From positions 1 through 50,964 of the forward strand of contig NZ_JAGGOO010000127.1 of assembly GCF_018614415.1 (NCBI RefSeq): a stretch of 50,964 bases of DNA. Direction: 5' to 3'. Both the position numbers and the translations under genes were made by a program. The notes beneath the pieces are model-generated. The model was not told the DNA's origin and made no database searches. It saw nothing but the letters and a program-made list of their open reading frames with translations. This document shows, one piece after another, positions 14,888-23,079 of the stretch (position 1 is its first letter; the number at the start of each line of letters is the position of its first letter). This stretch comes from Streptomyces sp. ISL-12 (GTDB lineage: Bacteria > Actinomycetota > Actinomycetes > Streptomycetales > Streptomycetaceae).

Positions 14888-17179
14888 TCAGCCGTTGCGC
14901 TTCCAGCGCGGCTTGTCGTCACGGCGGCCGAAGGACGAACCCCGGTGGTCGTCGCGGCGGCCGAAGGGACGGTCGTTGCCGCCCGAGCGGAAGCCGGGGC
15001 GGTCGCCCTGGCGGTCACGGTTGAACGGACGGTCGCTGCCGCGGTGGCCGCCACGGTCGTCGCGGCGGAAACCGCCTCGGTCATCGCGACGCTCGAACGA
15101 ACGCCCACCGCGGTCGCCGTCACGGCGGTCGGTGCGGTCGGTGCGGTCGTCACGGCGGAAGCCGCCGCGGTCGTCACGACGCTCGAACGAACGCCCACCA
15201 CGGTCGTCGCGACGGTCGTCACGGCGGTCGTCACGACGGTCACCACGGTCGTCGCGGCGGAAGCCGCCACGGTCGCCGTCACGACGGTCGTCACGGCGGA
15301 AACCACCACGGTCGTCACGACGCTCGAACGAACGCCCACCACGGTCGTCACGGCGGTCGTCACGACGGTCACCACGGTCGTCGCGGCGGAAGCCGCCACG
15401 GTCGCCGTCACGACGGTCATCGCGGCGGAAGCCGCCGCGGTCGTCACGACGCTCGAACGAACGCCCACCACGGTCGTCACGGCGGTCGTCACGACGGTCA
15501 CCACGGTCGTCGCGACGGAAGCCGCCACGGTCGCCGCGCCGCTCACGCCGCTCGTACGGCGCCGGGCCGGACTCGGCCCGGTCGATCCGCTCGACGTCAC
15601 GCGCCACCGGCTGCTCCGGCAGCGAGATCCCGGCGTTCCCGGCGTTCTCGGCGGACTCGCCGGTCCCGGCCGTGGCCGCCGCCTCGGCGACCGCCGCCGC
15701 GGGGTCCTCGCCGCGCTCGCGCGCGACCCGGGCGACGAGGCGGTCGGCCTCCTCGCGCAGCTCGTTCGCGCGCCGCTGCGCCCGCTCCAGCTCCTTGGTG
15801 AGCTGGGCGACCTCGCGCTCGGCCTGCTGAGCGGCGTTGCCCGCCGACTCCGCCTGCACCTCGGTCATCGAACGGGCGCCGGTGATCTCGGCGACCTCGG
15901 GGTCGAAGGCGGCGCCGCCCTGGATGATGTGACGCCCGGCGTCGACGCCCGCGTCCTCCATCAGCCGGAAGATCTGACGGCGCTGGTGCGGCAGGGAGAG
16001 GGAGACGACCGTGCCGGTGCGGCCCGCGCGGGCGGTACGGCCGGCCCGGTGCAGGTAGTCCTTGTGGTCGCCGGCCGGGTCCACGTTGAGGACCAGGTCG
16101 ATGCCGTCGACGTGGATGCCGCGCGCGGCGACGTCGGTGGCGACGAGGACGTTGACGTAGCCGTCCTTGAAGTCGGCCAGCGTCCGGGTGCGGGCGCCCT
16201 GGGTCATGCCGCCGTGCAGCGCGTCGGCCTTCACCCCGGCGTCCCGCAGCTGCTCGGCGACGCGGTCGGCGCCGAGCTGGGTGCGGACGAAGATGATGGT
16301 GCGGCCCTTGCGGGAGGCGATGGCCGCGGTGACCGGCGCCTTGTCCTTGGGCTTCACGACCAGGATGTGGTGCGACATGGTCGTCACCGCGCCCTGCGCC
16401 GCGTCGACCTCGTGGGTCGCCGGGTTCTTCAGGTACCGGTCGACGAGGGTCTTGATCTCGTTCTCCATGGTCGCGGAGAAGAGCATGCGCTGACCGCCGG
16501 CCGGGACCTGGTCGAGCAGTTCGGTGACCTCGGGCAGGAAGCCCAGGTCGGACATCTGGTCGGCCTCGTCGAGGACGGTGATCTGAACGTTCTCCAGGGA
16601 GCAGGCGCCGCGGTTGATGATGTCCCGCAGGCGGCCCGGGGTGGCGACGAGGACGTCGACGCCGCGTTCCAGGGCGTAGATCTGGTTGCCCATGGAGGTG
16701 CCGCCGCAGACGACCTTCATCTTCAGGCCGAGGACGTCGCCGTACGGCTGGAGCGCGTCGGCGACCTGCATGGCCAGCTCGCGGGTGGGCGTCAGGATGA
16801 CGGCCCGCGGCTTGTGCTTCTCGGTGCGGCCGCCGGCCAGCGTGGCCAGGGTCGGCAGACCGAAGGAGAGGGTCTTGCCGGAGCCGGTGCGGCCGCGGCC
16901 GAGGATGTCCTTGCCGGCCAGGGCGTCCGGGATGGTCGCGGCCTGGATCGGGAAGGGGCTCGTCACGCCGTTCTGCGCGAGCTTGCGCACGACGCCCTCC
17001 GGCAGACCGAGGTTTGCGAAGGTGGGCCCGGAGGACTCGGGGGCCTTGGCGGCCGCCTCGGGAGCCTCCGTGACCTCGACGGCCTCGGCGGCCTCGACGG
17101 TCTCCACGGCGGGGTTGGTGTCCTCGGTGCCCTCGATGTTCTCGGGCACGACGACGTGATCAGTACTGGTGATGGACAT
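14888..17179 (-). CDS. DEAD-box RNA helicase with a long Arg/Asp/Gly-repeat tail
   Basis: A 763-residue RNA helicase. The core carries FPIQ, GRGRTGSGKT, PTRELA, TPGR, DEAD, SAT, ATDVAARG and HRAGRTARAG. An acidic Glu/Ala/Val N-terminus precedes the core. After it come a coiled coil (AEREVAQLTKELERAQRRAN) and a C-terminal tail of about 220 residues built from RRDDRGGFRRDD and GGRSFERRDD units, a charged disordered region likely to bind RNA or drive condensation. The ATG at 17179 follows GGAAGG by 10 bases; an in-frame extension to 17326 has no support. The gene is monocistronic with its own terminator. It is the second DEAD-box helicase in the window and is closer to DeaD/CshA-type cold-shock helicases. 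Confidence 0.95.
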   Translation of the reverse strand: MSITSTDHVVVPENIEGTEDTNPAVETVEAAEAVEVTEAPEAAAKAPESSGPTFANLGLPEGVVRKLAQNGVTSPFPIQAATIPDALAGKDILGRGRTGSGKTLSFGLPTLATLAGGRTEKHKPRAVILTPTRELAMQVADALQPYGDVLGLKMKVVCGGTSMGNQIYALERGVDVLVATPGRLRDIINRGACSLENVQITVLDEADQMSDLGFLPEVTELLDQVPAGGQRMLFSATMENEIKTLVDRYLKNPATHEVDAAQGAVTTMSHHILVVKPKDKAPVTAAIASRKGRTIIFVRTQLGADRVAEQLRDAGVKADALHGGMTQGARTRTLADFKDGYVNVLVATDVAARGIHVDGIDLVLNVDPAGDHKDYLHRAGRTARAGRTGTVVSLSLPHQRRQIFRLMEDAGVDAGRHIIQGGAAFDPEVAEITGARSMTEVQAESAGNAAQQAEREVAQLTKELERAQRRANELREEADRLVARVARERGEDPAAAVAEAAATAGTGESAENAGNAGISLPEQPVARDVERIDRAESGPAPYERRERRGDRGGFRRDDRGDRRDDRRDDRGGRSFERRDDRGGFRRDDRRDGDRGGFRRDDRGDRRDDRRDDRGGRSFERRDDRGGFRRDDRRDGDRGGFRRDDRGDRRDDRRDDRRDDRGGRSFERRDDRGGFRRDDRTDRTDRRDGDRGGRSFERRDDRGGFRRDDRGGHRGSDRPFNRDRQGDRPGFRSGGNDRPFGRRDDHRGSSFGRRDDKPRWKRNG
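15050..15540. repeat. tandem coding repeats in the helicase tail
   Basis: The DNA encoding the tail is a nested array of CGGTCGTC-rich units. The octamer-like marker CGCTCGAACG recurs at about 15089, 15179, 15321 and 15450, that is at spacings of about 90, 141 and 129 bp, all multiples of three. The unit from about 15313 is repeated almost exactly 129 bp later. Confidence 0.85.
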
Positions 17180-17431
17180 GCGAATGCGAAACCTTCCGGA
17201 GTCTCGTCGGCACGCGCCCGTCAACTCCGTGATTCGCGATTCGCAATACGACCGCCTCAATGCGGTCCACCACGGCAAGGGAGAGAGTACGCGCCACACG
17301 GCGCGCTCTGCGTTGGCGCCGGGCAAATGGGATCAAACGATCTACCACCATACGCACCCCACCCCCCTGAAGGCAAACCGATCCCCGCACACTGCCCTGA
17401 CCAGCACATTCGCGCCGGTCCTCGCGCCCGG

Positions 17432-17971
17432 TCAGGCCGGCGCCCCGGCCTGGGGCGCCGGTTCCCGCTGCTCCAGCTGCGGCCCCGGCGGCTCGTGCGC
17501 CGACGACGACGGCTCGGCCACCGTCGGCTCCGGCGTCGGGGAGGCGGGCGGTTCGCCGGGCGGCGTCGGCTCGGGCTCGGCGCTGCGGGTGGGCTCCGGG
17601 TCGGCGGGCCGGGGCGGCGTCGGCCCGTCCGGCTCGTCGCGCGCCGGGGCGGACCCGTCGGCCGGCTCCCGCGGCTCGGCGGAGGCGCCTTCGTCCTCGC
17701 CCTTCTCGCCCTTCTTGCCGTCCTTCTTCCCGCCCTTGCCCTTCTCCTTGCCGTGCCCGGGCCGGTCGTCGCCCGCCGCGGCACCGGCGCCGGCGCCACC
17801 GCCCAGCGCCGGCGAGCCGCCGTCGGGAGCCTCGGCGCCCCGTTCTCCCACGGAGCGCGAGGGCCTGCCGCTCCCGTCCGGCTCGTCCCCGCCCACGCTC
17901 ATGCAGCCTGCGGCGGCGACGACGGCCACGGCCGTGGCCGCCAGACGGACGGGTACGTACAAGGGGCGCAC
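17432..17971 (-). CDS. small proline/charged-rich lipoprotein
   Basis: A 179-residue secreted lipoprotein candidate. The N-terminus has basic residues, a hydrophobic stretch (LAATAVAVVAAAGC) and a lipobox Cys at about residue 23. The mature part is low complexity: Gly/Asp-rich, then a Lys/Gly block (KEKGKGGKKDGKKGEKGE), then a long Pro/Glu/Ala region, likely a surface spacer in the cell wall. No catalytic domain is visible. The GTG at 17971 has GGAGGTG 7 bases upstream; longer in-frame starts to 18067 would bury the signal peptide. It lies between the helicase and a metallopeptidase gene on the same strand. The function is unknown. Confidence 0.75.
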   Translation of the reverse strand: MRPLYVPVRLAATAVAVVAAAGCMSVGGDEPDGSGRPSRSVGERGAEAPDGGSPALGGGAGAGAAAGDDRPGHGKEKGKGGKKDGKKGEKGEDEGASAEPREPADGSAPARDEPDGPTPPRPADPEPTRSAEPEPTPPGEPPASPTPEPTVAEPSSSAHEPPGPQLEQREPAPQAGAPA

Positions 17972-18195
17972 GGGCAGCCACCTCCGGGGTGTCAGGGGGT
18001 CTCCGTGCCCAACTCCCGCCGCGCGCAAGAAGACACGCGCCCCGCGCGCCCGGCCCGGACGACACACCCGAACATCCGCCCGCCCGCACCTCCCGTACGC
18101 CCGTACCCGTCCGGGACCGTCACCGCATCCGCCGGGGGACCACCACCCGCACCCGCATCCACCAGGGGACCGTCACCCGCACCCGCCGGGGAACG

Positions 18196-18546
18196 TCACC
18201 CGTACCCCAGCGCGTGCAGCCGCGCGTCGTCGATGCCGAAGTGGTGCGCGATCTCGTGCACGACGGTCACCTCGGTCTCCGCGACCACGTCCTCCCGCGT
18301 CTCGCACATCCGCAGCGTCGGCCCCCGGTAGATCGTGATCCGGTCCGGCAGCACCCCCGCGTACCACTCCCCCCGCTCGGTCAGCGGCGTCCCCTCGTAG
18401 AGCCCGAGCAGCTCGGGATCGTCCGCCGGCGGCTCGTCCTCCACGAACACCGCGACGTTGTCCATCAGCCGCGTCAGCTCCGGCGGGATCCGGTCCAGCG
18501 CCTCGGCGACCAGTTCCTCGAACTCCTCGCGCGTCATCTCCAGCAC
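18196..18546 (-). CDS. zincin-like metallopeptidase family protein
   Basis: About 116 residues. The motif VVHEIAHHFGI near residue 98 is the HExxH zinc site of the small actinobacterial metallopeptidase family (DUF1025-like), and the N-terminal MTREEFEELVAEALDRIP segment is its hallmark. The length is normal. It is probably a soluble minimal gluzincin-type protein whose substrate is unknown. A GTG at 18546 is preferred over the ATG at 18537 because GGAG lies only one base before the ATG. The gene is divergent from the metallophosphoesterase gene, sharing a short intergenic region of about 97 bp that must carry both promoters. Confidence 0.9.
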   Translation of the reverse strand: MLEMTREEFEELVAEALDRIPPELTRLMDNVAVFVEDEPPADDPELLGLYEGTPLTERGEWYAGVLPDRITIYRGPTLRMCETREDVVAETEVTVVHEIAHHFGIDDARLHALGYG

Positions 18547-18643
18547 AGCCCCATTGTCCGGCACGGCTGTCGCGTACGACACAGCCGCGCGGGAGCCGCA
18601 CGGTGCCCGCATATCCCCCGGGGGACGCGGGCATACGCGACCA

Positions 18644-20194
18644 ATGGCCCGCGTCCCCGCCGCTGTCCTGCACGTCGTCCACCGCGCCCGCGCCCGCCCG
18701 GAAACCACCGCCACCGGGCTGACGCCCCGCCCGCGTCCCTGGACCCGCGCCCTGGGCCTGGTCGCGGTCGTGCTGCTCGGCGCCTGGCTCGGTCTGCTGG
18801 TCGTCGGCGACGTCCGCACCCCCGTCGGCCCCATGAACACGACGATGACCCTGCGCCCCTCCCTCACCGGCGGCACGAAGATCAACGTCTCGCCGCTGGG
18901 CGCCCTGGAGCTCGACAGCCACATCGCCCCCGTCCGCCTGGACGTCAACGTCGACCAGCTCGACCCGGAGCGCGCCCAGGCCCTGGTCGACCACCCGGAA
19001 CGCCTCTCCGGCCTCCAGGACGAGGTGGCCGCCGACGTCGCGCACGGCACCCTCGACCTGGCCGTACGTTCCGGCGTCGCCGTCGTCACGGGCGCCACGG
19101 CGCTCGGCCTCGCCGTCTACCGCCGCCCCCGCCGCGCCCTGACCGCCGGCGGCCTGGCCCTCGCCCTGCTGCTCGCCTCCGGCGGGACGGCGTACGCGAC
19201 CTGGAAGCCCGACTCGGTCCTGGAACCGAAGTTCTCCGGCCTGCTCTCCTCCGCGCCGTCCCTCGTCGGCGACGCCCGCTCGATCGTCACCGAGTTCGAC
19301 GTCTACCAGAAAGAACTGGCCCGCCTGGTGACGAACGTGACCAAGCTCTACGACGTCACCTCCACGCTCCCCGCCTACCGGCCGGACCCGACCACGCTCC
19401 GCGTGCTGCACGTGTCGGACATCCACCTCAACCCGGCGAGCTGGAAGATCATCGCCTCGCTGGTGGAGCAGTACCAGGTGAACGTGATCGTCGACTCGGG
19501 CGACACGATGGACCACGGCACGGCCGCGGAGAACGGTTTCCTGGACCCGATCGAGGACCTCGGCGCCCCCTACGTCTGGGTCCGCGGCAACCACGACTCG
19601 ATGGAGACCCAGCGCTATCTGGAGGGCCTGGAGAACGTCCACGTCCTGGACGACGGCCGGGCCCGGACCGTGGCCGGGCTGCGCTTCGCGGGCATCGGCG
19701 ACCCCCAGTTCACCCCGGACCGCTCGACGCGGCCCGGCGCACAGGCGTCCCAGGAACTGGCCGGCGCCCGGCTGGCCTCGGCCCTGCGCGACCAGAGCGC
19801 GGCGGGCACCCCGGTGGACATCGCCGTCGCCCACGAACCGTCCGCCGCCCGCGAGGTGGACGGCGAGGTGCCGCTGGTCCTGGCGGGGCACGTACACCAC
19901 GAGGAGATGGAGGTCATGAAGTACGGCACCCGGTTGCGGATCGAGGGCTCGACCGGCGGCAGCGGCCTGCGCGCGGTCGAGGGCGAGCACCCCGACCCGA
20001 TCCAGGCGTCGATCCTCTACTTCGACCGGGACAGCCGCCGCCTCCAGGCGTGGGACGAGATCAAGCTCGGCGGGCTGGGCCTCACCACGGCCGAGGTCAG
20101 CCGCCACCTCCCGAAGGAGAACCAGCCGGGCGCCTCCCCCTCCCCCACCGGCTCACCCGCGCACCCACCCACGGGCGCGACCCCCTCCCCGTAA
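18644..20194 (+). CDS. membrane-anchored metallophosphoesterase
   Basis: A 516-residue protein. An N-terminal transmembrane segment (residues about 32-56) and two more hydrophobic helices around 145-190 precede a calcineurin-like phosphoesterase domain. Metal-binding motifs appear in order: VSDIHLNP, VDSGDTMDHG, VRGNHDS, and GHVHHEE near the end. The catalytic domain is expected outside the membrane. The C-terminus is a Pro/Ser/Thr-rich tail. The ATG at 18644 has no good Shine-Dalgarno site and lies close to the divergent gene, so the mRNA may be leaderless. Substrate not evident. A Glu-Asp-Phe tRNA cluster follows. Confidence 0.9.
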   Translation: MARVPAAVLHVVHRARARPETTATGLTPRPRPWTRALGLVAVVLLGAWLGLLVVGDVRTPVGPMNTTMTLRPSLTGGTKINVSPLGALELDSHIAPVRLDVNVDQLDPERAQALVDHPERLSGLQDEVAADVAHGTLDLAVRSGVAVVTGATALGLAVYRRPRRALTAGGLALALLLASGGTAYATWKPDSVLEPKFSGLLSSAPSLVGDARSIVTEFDVYQKELARLVTNVTKLYDVTSTLPAYRPDPTTLRVLHVSDIHLNPASWKIIASLVEQYQVNVIVDSGDTMDHGTAAENGFLDPIEDLGAPYVWVRGNHDSMETQRYLEGLENVHVLDDGRARTVAGLRFAGIGDPQFTPDRSTRPGAQASQELAGARLASALRDQSAAGTPVDIAVAHEPSAAREVDGEVPLVLAGHVHHEEMEVMKYGTRLRIEGSTGGSGLRAVEGEHPDPIQASILYFDRDSRRLQAWDEIKLGGLGLTTAEVSRHLPKENQPGASPSPTGSPAHPPTGATPSP

Positions 20195-20274
20195 ACCGTT
20201 TTGGCGATACCTCCCGCCATCCCATATGCTTCTCACGTCCCCGACGCGCTGAGAAGCGCCCAGGCGGGCCGATA

Positions 20275-20347
20275 GCCCTCATCGTCTAGCGGCCTAGGAC
20301 GCCGCCCTTTCAAGGCGGTAGCACGGGTTCGAATCCCGTTGGGGGCA
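20275..20347 (+). tRNA. tRNA-Glu (anticodon TTC)
   Basis: A 73-nt cloverleaf. The acceptor stem starts GCCCTCA and pairs with TGGGGGC; the anticodon loop CTTTCAA reads TTC. CCA is not encoded. It is the first of three closely spaced tRNA genes. Confidence 0.97.
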
Positions 20348-20383
20348 CGCAAGATCGTGTGCGACACTGTCGTACACACGCTT

Positions 20384-20458
20384 GGTCCTGTGGAGCAGTT
20401 TGGAGTGCTCGCCACCCTGTCAAGGTGGAGGCCGCGGGTTCAAATCCCGTCAGGACCG
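20384..20458 (+). tRNA. tRNA-Asp (anticodon GTC), copy 1
   Basis: A 75-nt cloverleaf with acceptor GGTCCTG/CAGGACC and anticodon loop CTGTCAA (GTC). CCA is not encoded. A second, apparently identical gene is at 27858-27932. Confidence 0.97.
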
Positions 20459-20494
20459 CCGAGGTACATGTGGATGTTTCACGTGAAACCTCGT

Positions 20495-20568
20495 GGCTGG
20501 GTAGCTCAGTTGGTACGAGCGTCCGCCTGAAAAGCGGAAGGTCGCCGGTTCGACCCCGGCCCCAGCCA
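20495..20568 (+). tRNA. tRNA-Phe (anticodon GAA)
   Basis: A 74-nt cloverleaf with acceptor GGCTGGG/CCCAGCC and anticodon loop CTGAAAA (GAA). It is the last gene of the Glu-Asp-Phe cluster, followed by a strong terminator. Confidence 0.97.
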
Positions 20569-20589
20569 CCGCCGCCCCGACCAGGGCAT

Positions 20590-20623
20590 GAGCCCCTCTC
20601 CTCGCACTACGGGAGAGGGGCTC
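20590..20623 (+). terminator. terminator of the tRNA cluster
   Basis: A 12-bp stem (20590-20601 with 20612-20623) with a 10-base loop is followed by TTTCG, 22 bp after tRNA-Phe. Confidence 0.85.
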
Positions 20624-20826
20624 TTTCGTGTGCGTGTGCCCTCGGGTCCGAACGGGCGGCCCCGGTTCCCCGTTCGCCAGCATTCGCCACCCTCGAACCC
20701 GAGCGTGCGCCACTGCGCTACCGGTTACCTTGCGAGAGGTCCGGCACATCTCTCTCCCGCGCGCCCGCCCGCACCGGGCGGGTCCCAACCCGGTTGGGGT
20801 CGTTGAGAGATGGGAGGTCGGACCGG

Positions 20827-20952
20827 ATGCAGAGATCGACACGACGAGGACGGCGCCGCAGGGCGAGCCAGTTACCGGACTGGGTGCAGTTCGCTGCGCT
20901 GATCCTCACGGCGGTCACTGCCATCGCGGGGTGCGTCGAGCGCTTTGTGTGA
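20827..20952 (+). CDS. small single-pass membrane protein (41 residues)
   Basis: A short gene with a convincing GGGAGG ribosome binding site 9 bases before its ATG. The product has a strongly basic N-terminus (QRSTRRGRRRRASQ) and one hydrophobic helix (about FAALILTAVTAIAGCV), ending in ERFV; the positive-inside rule would place the N-terminus in the cytoplasm. A perfect 12-bp hairpin about 92 bp downstream could terminate it. The family is not recognised. It may be a toxin-like or phage-derived small protein; that is speculation. Confidence 0.55.
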   Translation: MQRSTRRGRRRRASQLPDWVQFAALILTAVTAIAGCVERFV

Positions 20953-21308
20953 CGCACCGGGGGAAGTCCGGACGAACGGTTGGGCGGCAAGCGAGCCCGG
21001 CCGGTGTCTACTCGGCCGGACCCGCCTGTGATCCCGCGTGTGCGCCTGGCTCCGGGAGGTCGCCCGGAGCCAGGTCCCACGCGTCGGGCGGGAGCCTCGC
21101 GGCTCCTCGGCTCCACGACGAGGAAACCTCAAGTCACCAGGAGCATCAAGATCCCGCGCTGTTTCCATGATCACTACAGGTGGCGGACCACGTGGCGAAC
21201 GATGGCGGTGGAGGGTGGCGCGCGCGCGTTCTCGCGTAGATCATCTGAAACGGGCTGGTCAGCGCCGTGAGGGGGGTGGCGAAACCTGGCGAACGGGGTC
21301 GGTGGCGT
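20953..21308. other. gap without recognised gene
   Basis: This stretch behind the small membrane ORF has only the hairpin at 21045-21074 and short overlapping frames without support. Confidence 0.45.
21045..21074 (+). terminator. hairpin terminator candidate
   Basis: A perfect 12-bp stem (21045-21056 with 21063-21074) with a 6-base loop. No T-run follows. Confidence 0.5.
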
Positions 21309-22160
21309 TCAGCGCGGCACGTCCATCCGCTGAGTCCCGATCACCGACAGGAGCCGCAGCGCCTCCTCCGCCGAGGAGCCGGGCTCGGCCGTGTAGAGGA
21401 CGAGGTGCTGGTCCCGGTCGGTGATGTCGAGGACGTCGCAGTTGACGGTGACGGGGCCGACCATCGGATGGTTGATGATCTTGCGCAGGGTGGGCACGGC
21501 ACGTACGTCGTGGTCGGCCCAGAGACGCGCGAACTCCGGGCTGCCGGAGACCAGGTCGTCCACCAGCGCGGCCACCTCGGGATCGTCCGGGTAGCGGGCG
21601 GCCACGGCGCGCAGCCGGCGGGCGGCGGCGTGGGAGAACGCCTCCGGATCGGCCAGGCCGTAGCGCTCCCGGCCCGTCGCCGGGGGACCGAGGAAGGCCC
21701 GGCGGACGAGGTTGCGCTGCTGCCGGGGCACGGCCGAGAAGTCCTCCAGGAGGGCGGCCGCCAGGTCGTTCCAGGCGATCACCTCGTAGGTCGCGGACAG
21801 CACCAGCGCCGCCGTCCGCGGCAGCCGCCGGATGAGGTCGAGGATGCTCCGCGGCACCTCGCGCGAGGGTCCGGGCGGAGGGCCGGGCGGGGCGCCGGCG
21901 AGGTGGTGCAGGTGCTCGCGCTCGGCGTCCGACAGCCGCAGGGCCCGGGCCAGACCGGCCAGCACCTCGTGCGACGGGCGCGGACCGCGGGCCTGTTCCA
22001 GCCGGGTGTAGTACTCGGTCGAGATGTACGCCAGCTGCGCCACCTCCTCGCGGCGCAGCCCCGGGGTGCGGCGACGCGGCCCGGCGGGCAGCCCCACGTC
22101 GGCGGGGGTGATCCGCTCGCGTCGGCCGCGCAGGAAGTCGGCCAGCTCTCGTCGGTCCAT
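21309..22160 (-). CDS. XRE-family regulator with MmyB-like ligand-binding domain
   Basis: A 283-residue regulator. The N-terminal HTH (residues about 30-60, LRREEVAQLAYISTEYYTRL then EQARGPRPS) and the C-terminal sensor (ATYEVIAWNDLAAALL, a hallmark of MmyB-like domains) match the family. Such proteins usually control a divergently transcribed oxidoreductase and bind a small, often fatty-acid-like, ligand. The ATG at 22160 begins the conserved MDRRELADFLRGRRERI. The gene diverges from a short-chain dehydrogenase with an 86-bp intergenic region containing a 21-bp imperfect palindrome, so autoregulation plus control of the dehydrogenase is likely. Confidence 0.92.
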   Translation of the reverse strand: MDRRELADFLRGRRERITPADVGLPAGPRRRTPGLRREEVAQLAYISTEYYTRLEQARGPRPSHEVLAGLARALRLSDAEREHLHHLAGAPPGPPPGPSREVPRSILDLIRRLPRTAALVLSATYEVIAWNDLAAALLEDFSAVPRQQRNLVRRAFLGPPATGRERYGLADPEAFSHAAARRLRAVAARYPDDPEVAALVDDLVSGSPEFARLWADHDVRAVPTLRKIINHPMVGPVTVNCDVLDITDRDQHLVLYTAEPGSSAEEALRLLSVIGTQRMDVPR

Positions 22161-22192
22161 GCCGTCAGTGTGCGCGGGTGCGGACGGCCCAG

Positions 22193-22213
22193 CCAGGTAC
22201 CGCCGGTGCCTGG
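22193..22213. promoter_or_regulatory. probable operator of the MmyB-like regulator
   Basis: Nine-base arms (22193-22201 and 22205-22213, one mismatch) flank a 3-base centre in the short divergent promoter region. The position fits binding by the adjacent regulator and blocking of both promoters. Confidence 0.6.
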
Positions 22214-22246
22214 ATGGGCTCCGCCGGCCCGCGCAGGCTCGTCCTC

Positions 22247-23041
22247 ATGGACAACTCACCCAGCCATGTGATCACCGACCGGGGCCTGCTGGCCGGCAAG
22301 GTCGCCTTCGTCAGCGGTGCCGGACGCGGCATCGGGGCCGCCGCGGCGCGGCTGTTCGCCCGGGAGGGCGCCCGCGTCCTGCTCGCGGCCCGCACGGAGC
22401 GGCAGCTCAAGGAGGTGACCGAGGAGATACGGGCGGCCGGCGGCATCGCCGGGTACGCGGTGTGCGACCTGGCCGACCCGGCCTCCGTACGGGCCGCCGT
22501 CGACCGGGCCGTGGAGCTGTACGGCCGCCTCGACGTGGCCTTCAACAACGGCGCGACCGGCGTGCCGCCCGGCCCGCTGGACCAGACCACCGAAGCCGAC
22601 TTCGACCAGGTCTACGCCGTGAACCTCAAGGGCGTCTGGCTCGCCATGGCCGCCCAGGTCGCCGCCGTCCGGGCCACCGCCGGCAGCGGCGCCATCGTCA
22701 ACACCTCCTCCGTCGGCAGTCTGCGCGGCAACCCCGCGCTGCCCTCCTACGGCGCGATGAAGCGGGCGGTCAACAGCCTCACCGAGTCCGCCGCCGTCAC
22801 GTACGGCCCGGAGGGCATCCGCGTCAACGCCATCGCCCCCGGCACCACGCTGACCGAGATGATGCGGGAGTGGGACGAGCGCAGCCCCGGCGTCATCGAC
22901 CGCCTCAACGCCCGCACCCCGCTGGGCCGCGCGGCCGCCCCCGAAGAGGTCGCCCAGGCCGCCGCCTGGCTGCTCAGCGACCGCGCCTCCTACGTCACCG
23001 GCACGGTCCTCCCGGTGGACGGCGGCATGCAGGCGGCCTGA
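22247..23041 (+). CDS. short-chain dehydrogenase/reductase (SDR)
   Basis: A 264-residue classical SDR using NAD(P)H. The cofactor motif is SGAGRGIG (about residue 24), with FNNGATG at the NNAG position, catalytic Ser in NTSSVGS and YGAMK as the YxxxK pair; the C-terminal VDGG motif is present. The substrate is unknown. The ATG at 22247 is preferred on family length; the Shine-Dalgarno match is weak, and a GTG at 22178 would cross the operator. It is divergent from the MmyB-like regulator, the usual target-gene arrangement. Confidence 0.9.
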   Translation: MDNSPSHVITDRGLLAGKVAFVSGAGRGIGAAAARLFAREGARVLLAARTERQLKEVTEEIRAAGGIAGYAVCDLADPASVRAAVDRAVELYGRLDVAFNNGATGVPPGPLDQTTEADFDQVYAVNLKGVWLAMAAQVAAVRATAGSGAIVNTSSVGSLRGNPALPSYGAMKRAVNSLTESAAVTYGPEGIRVNAIAPGTTLTEMMREWDERSPGVIDRLNARTPLGRAAAPEEVAQAAAWLLSDRASYVTGTVLPVDGGMQAA

Positions 23042-23079
23042 CGCGGGGGCGGCCGGCCCGCTCCGGGTAGGGACCCGGC

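Noticed and set aside
15050..15540. CRISPR-like array of short repeats.
   Set aside because: Spacing is irregular, the units are coding and there are no unique spacers or cas genes; it is the helicase tail.
13175..18331. A very long plus-strand open frame (over 1700 codons) opposite the permease and helicase.
   Set aside because: It is the antisense of two clear genes; its composition is high-GC noise without domains, a usual artefact in Streptomyces DNA.
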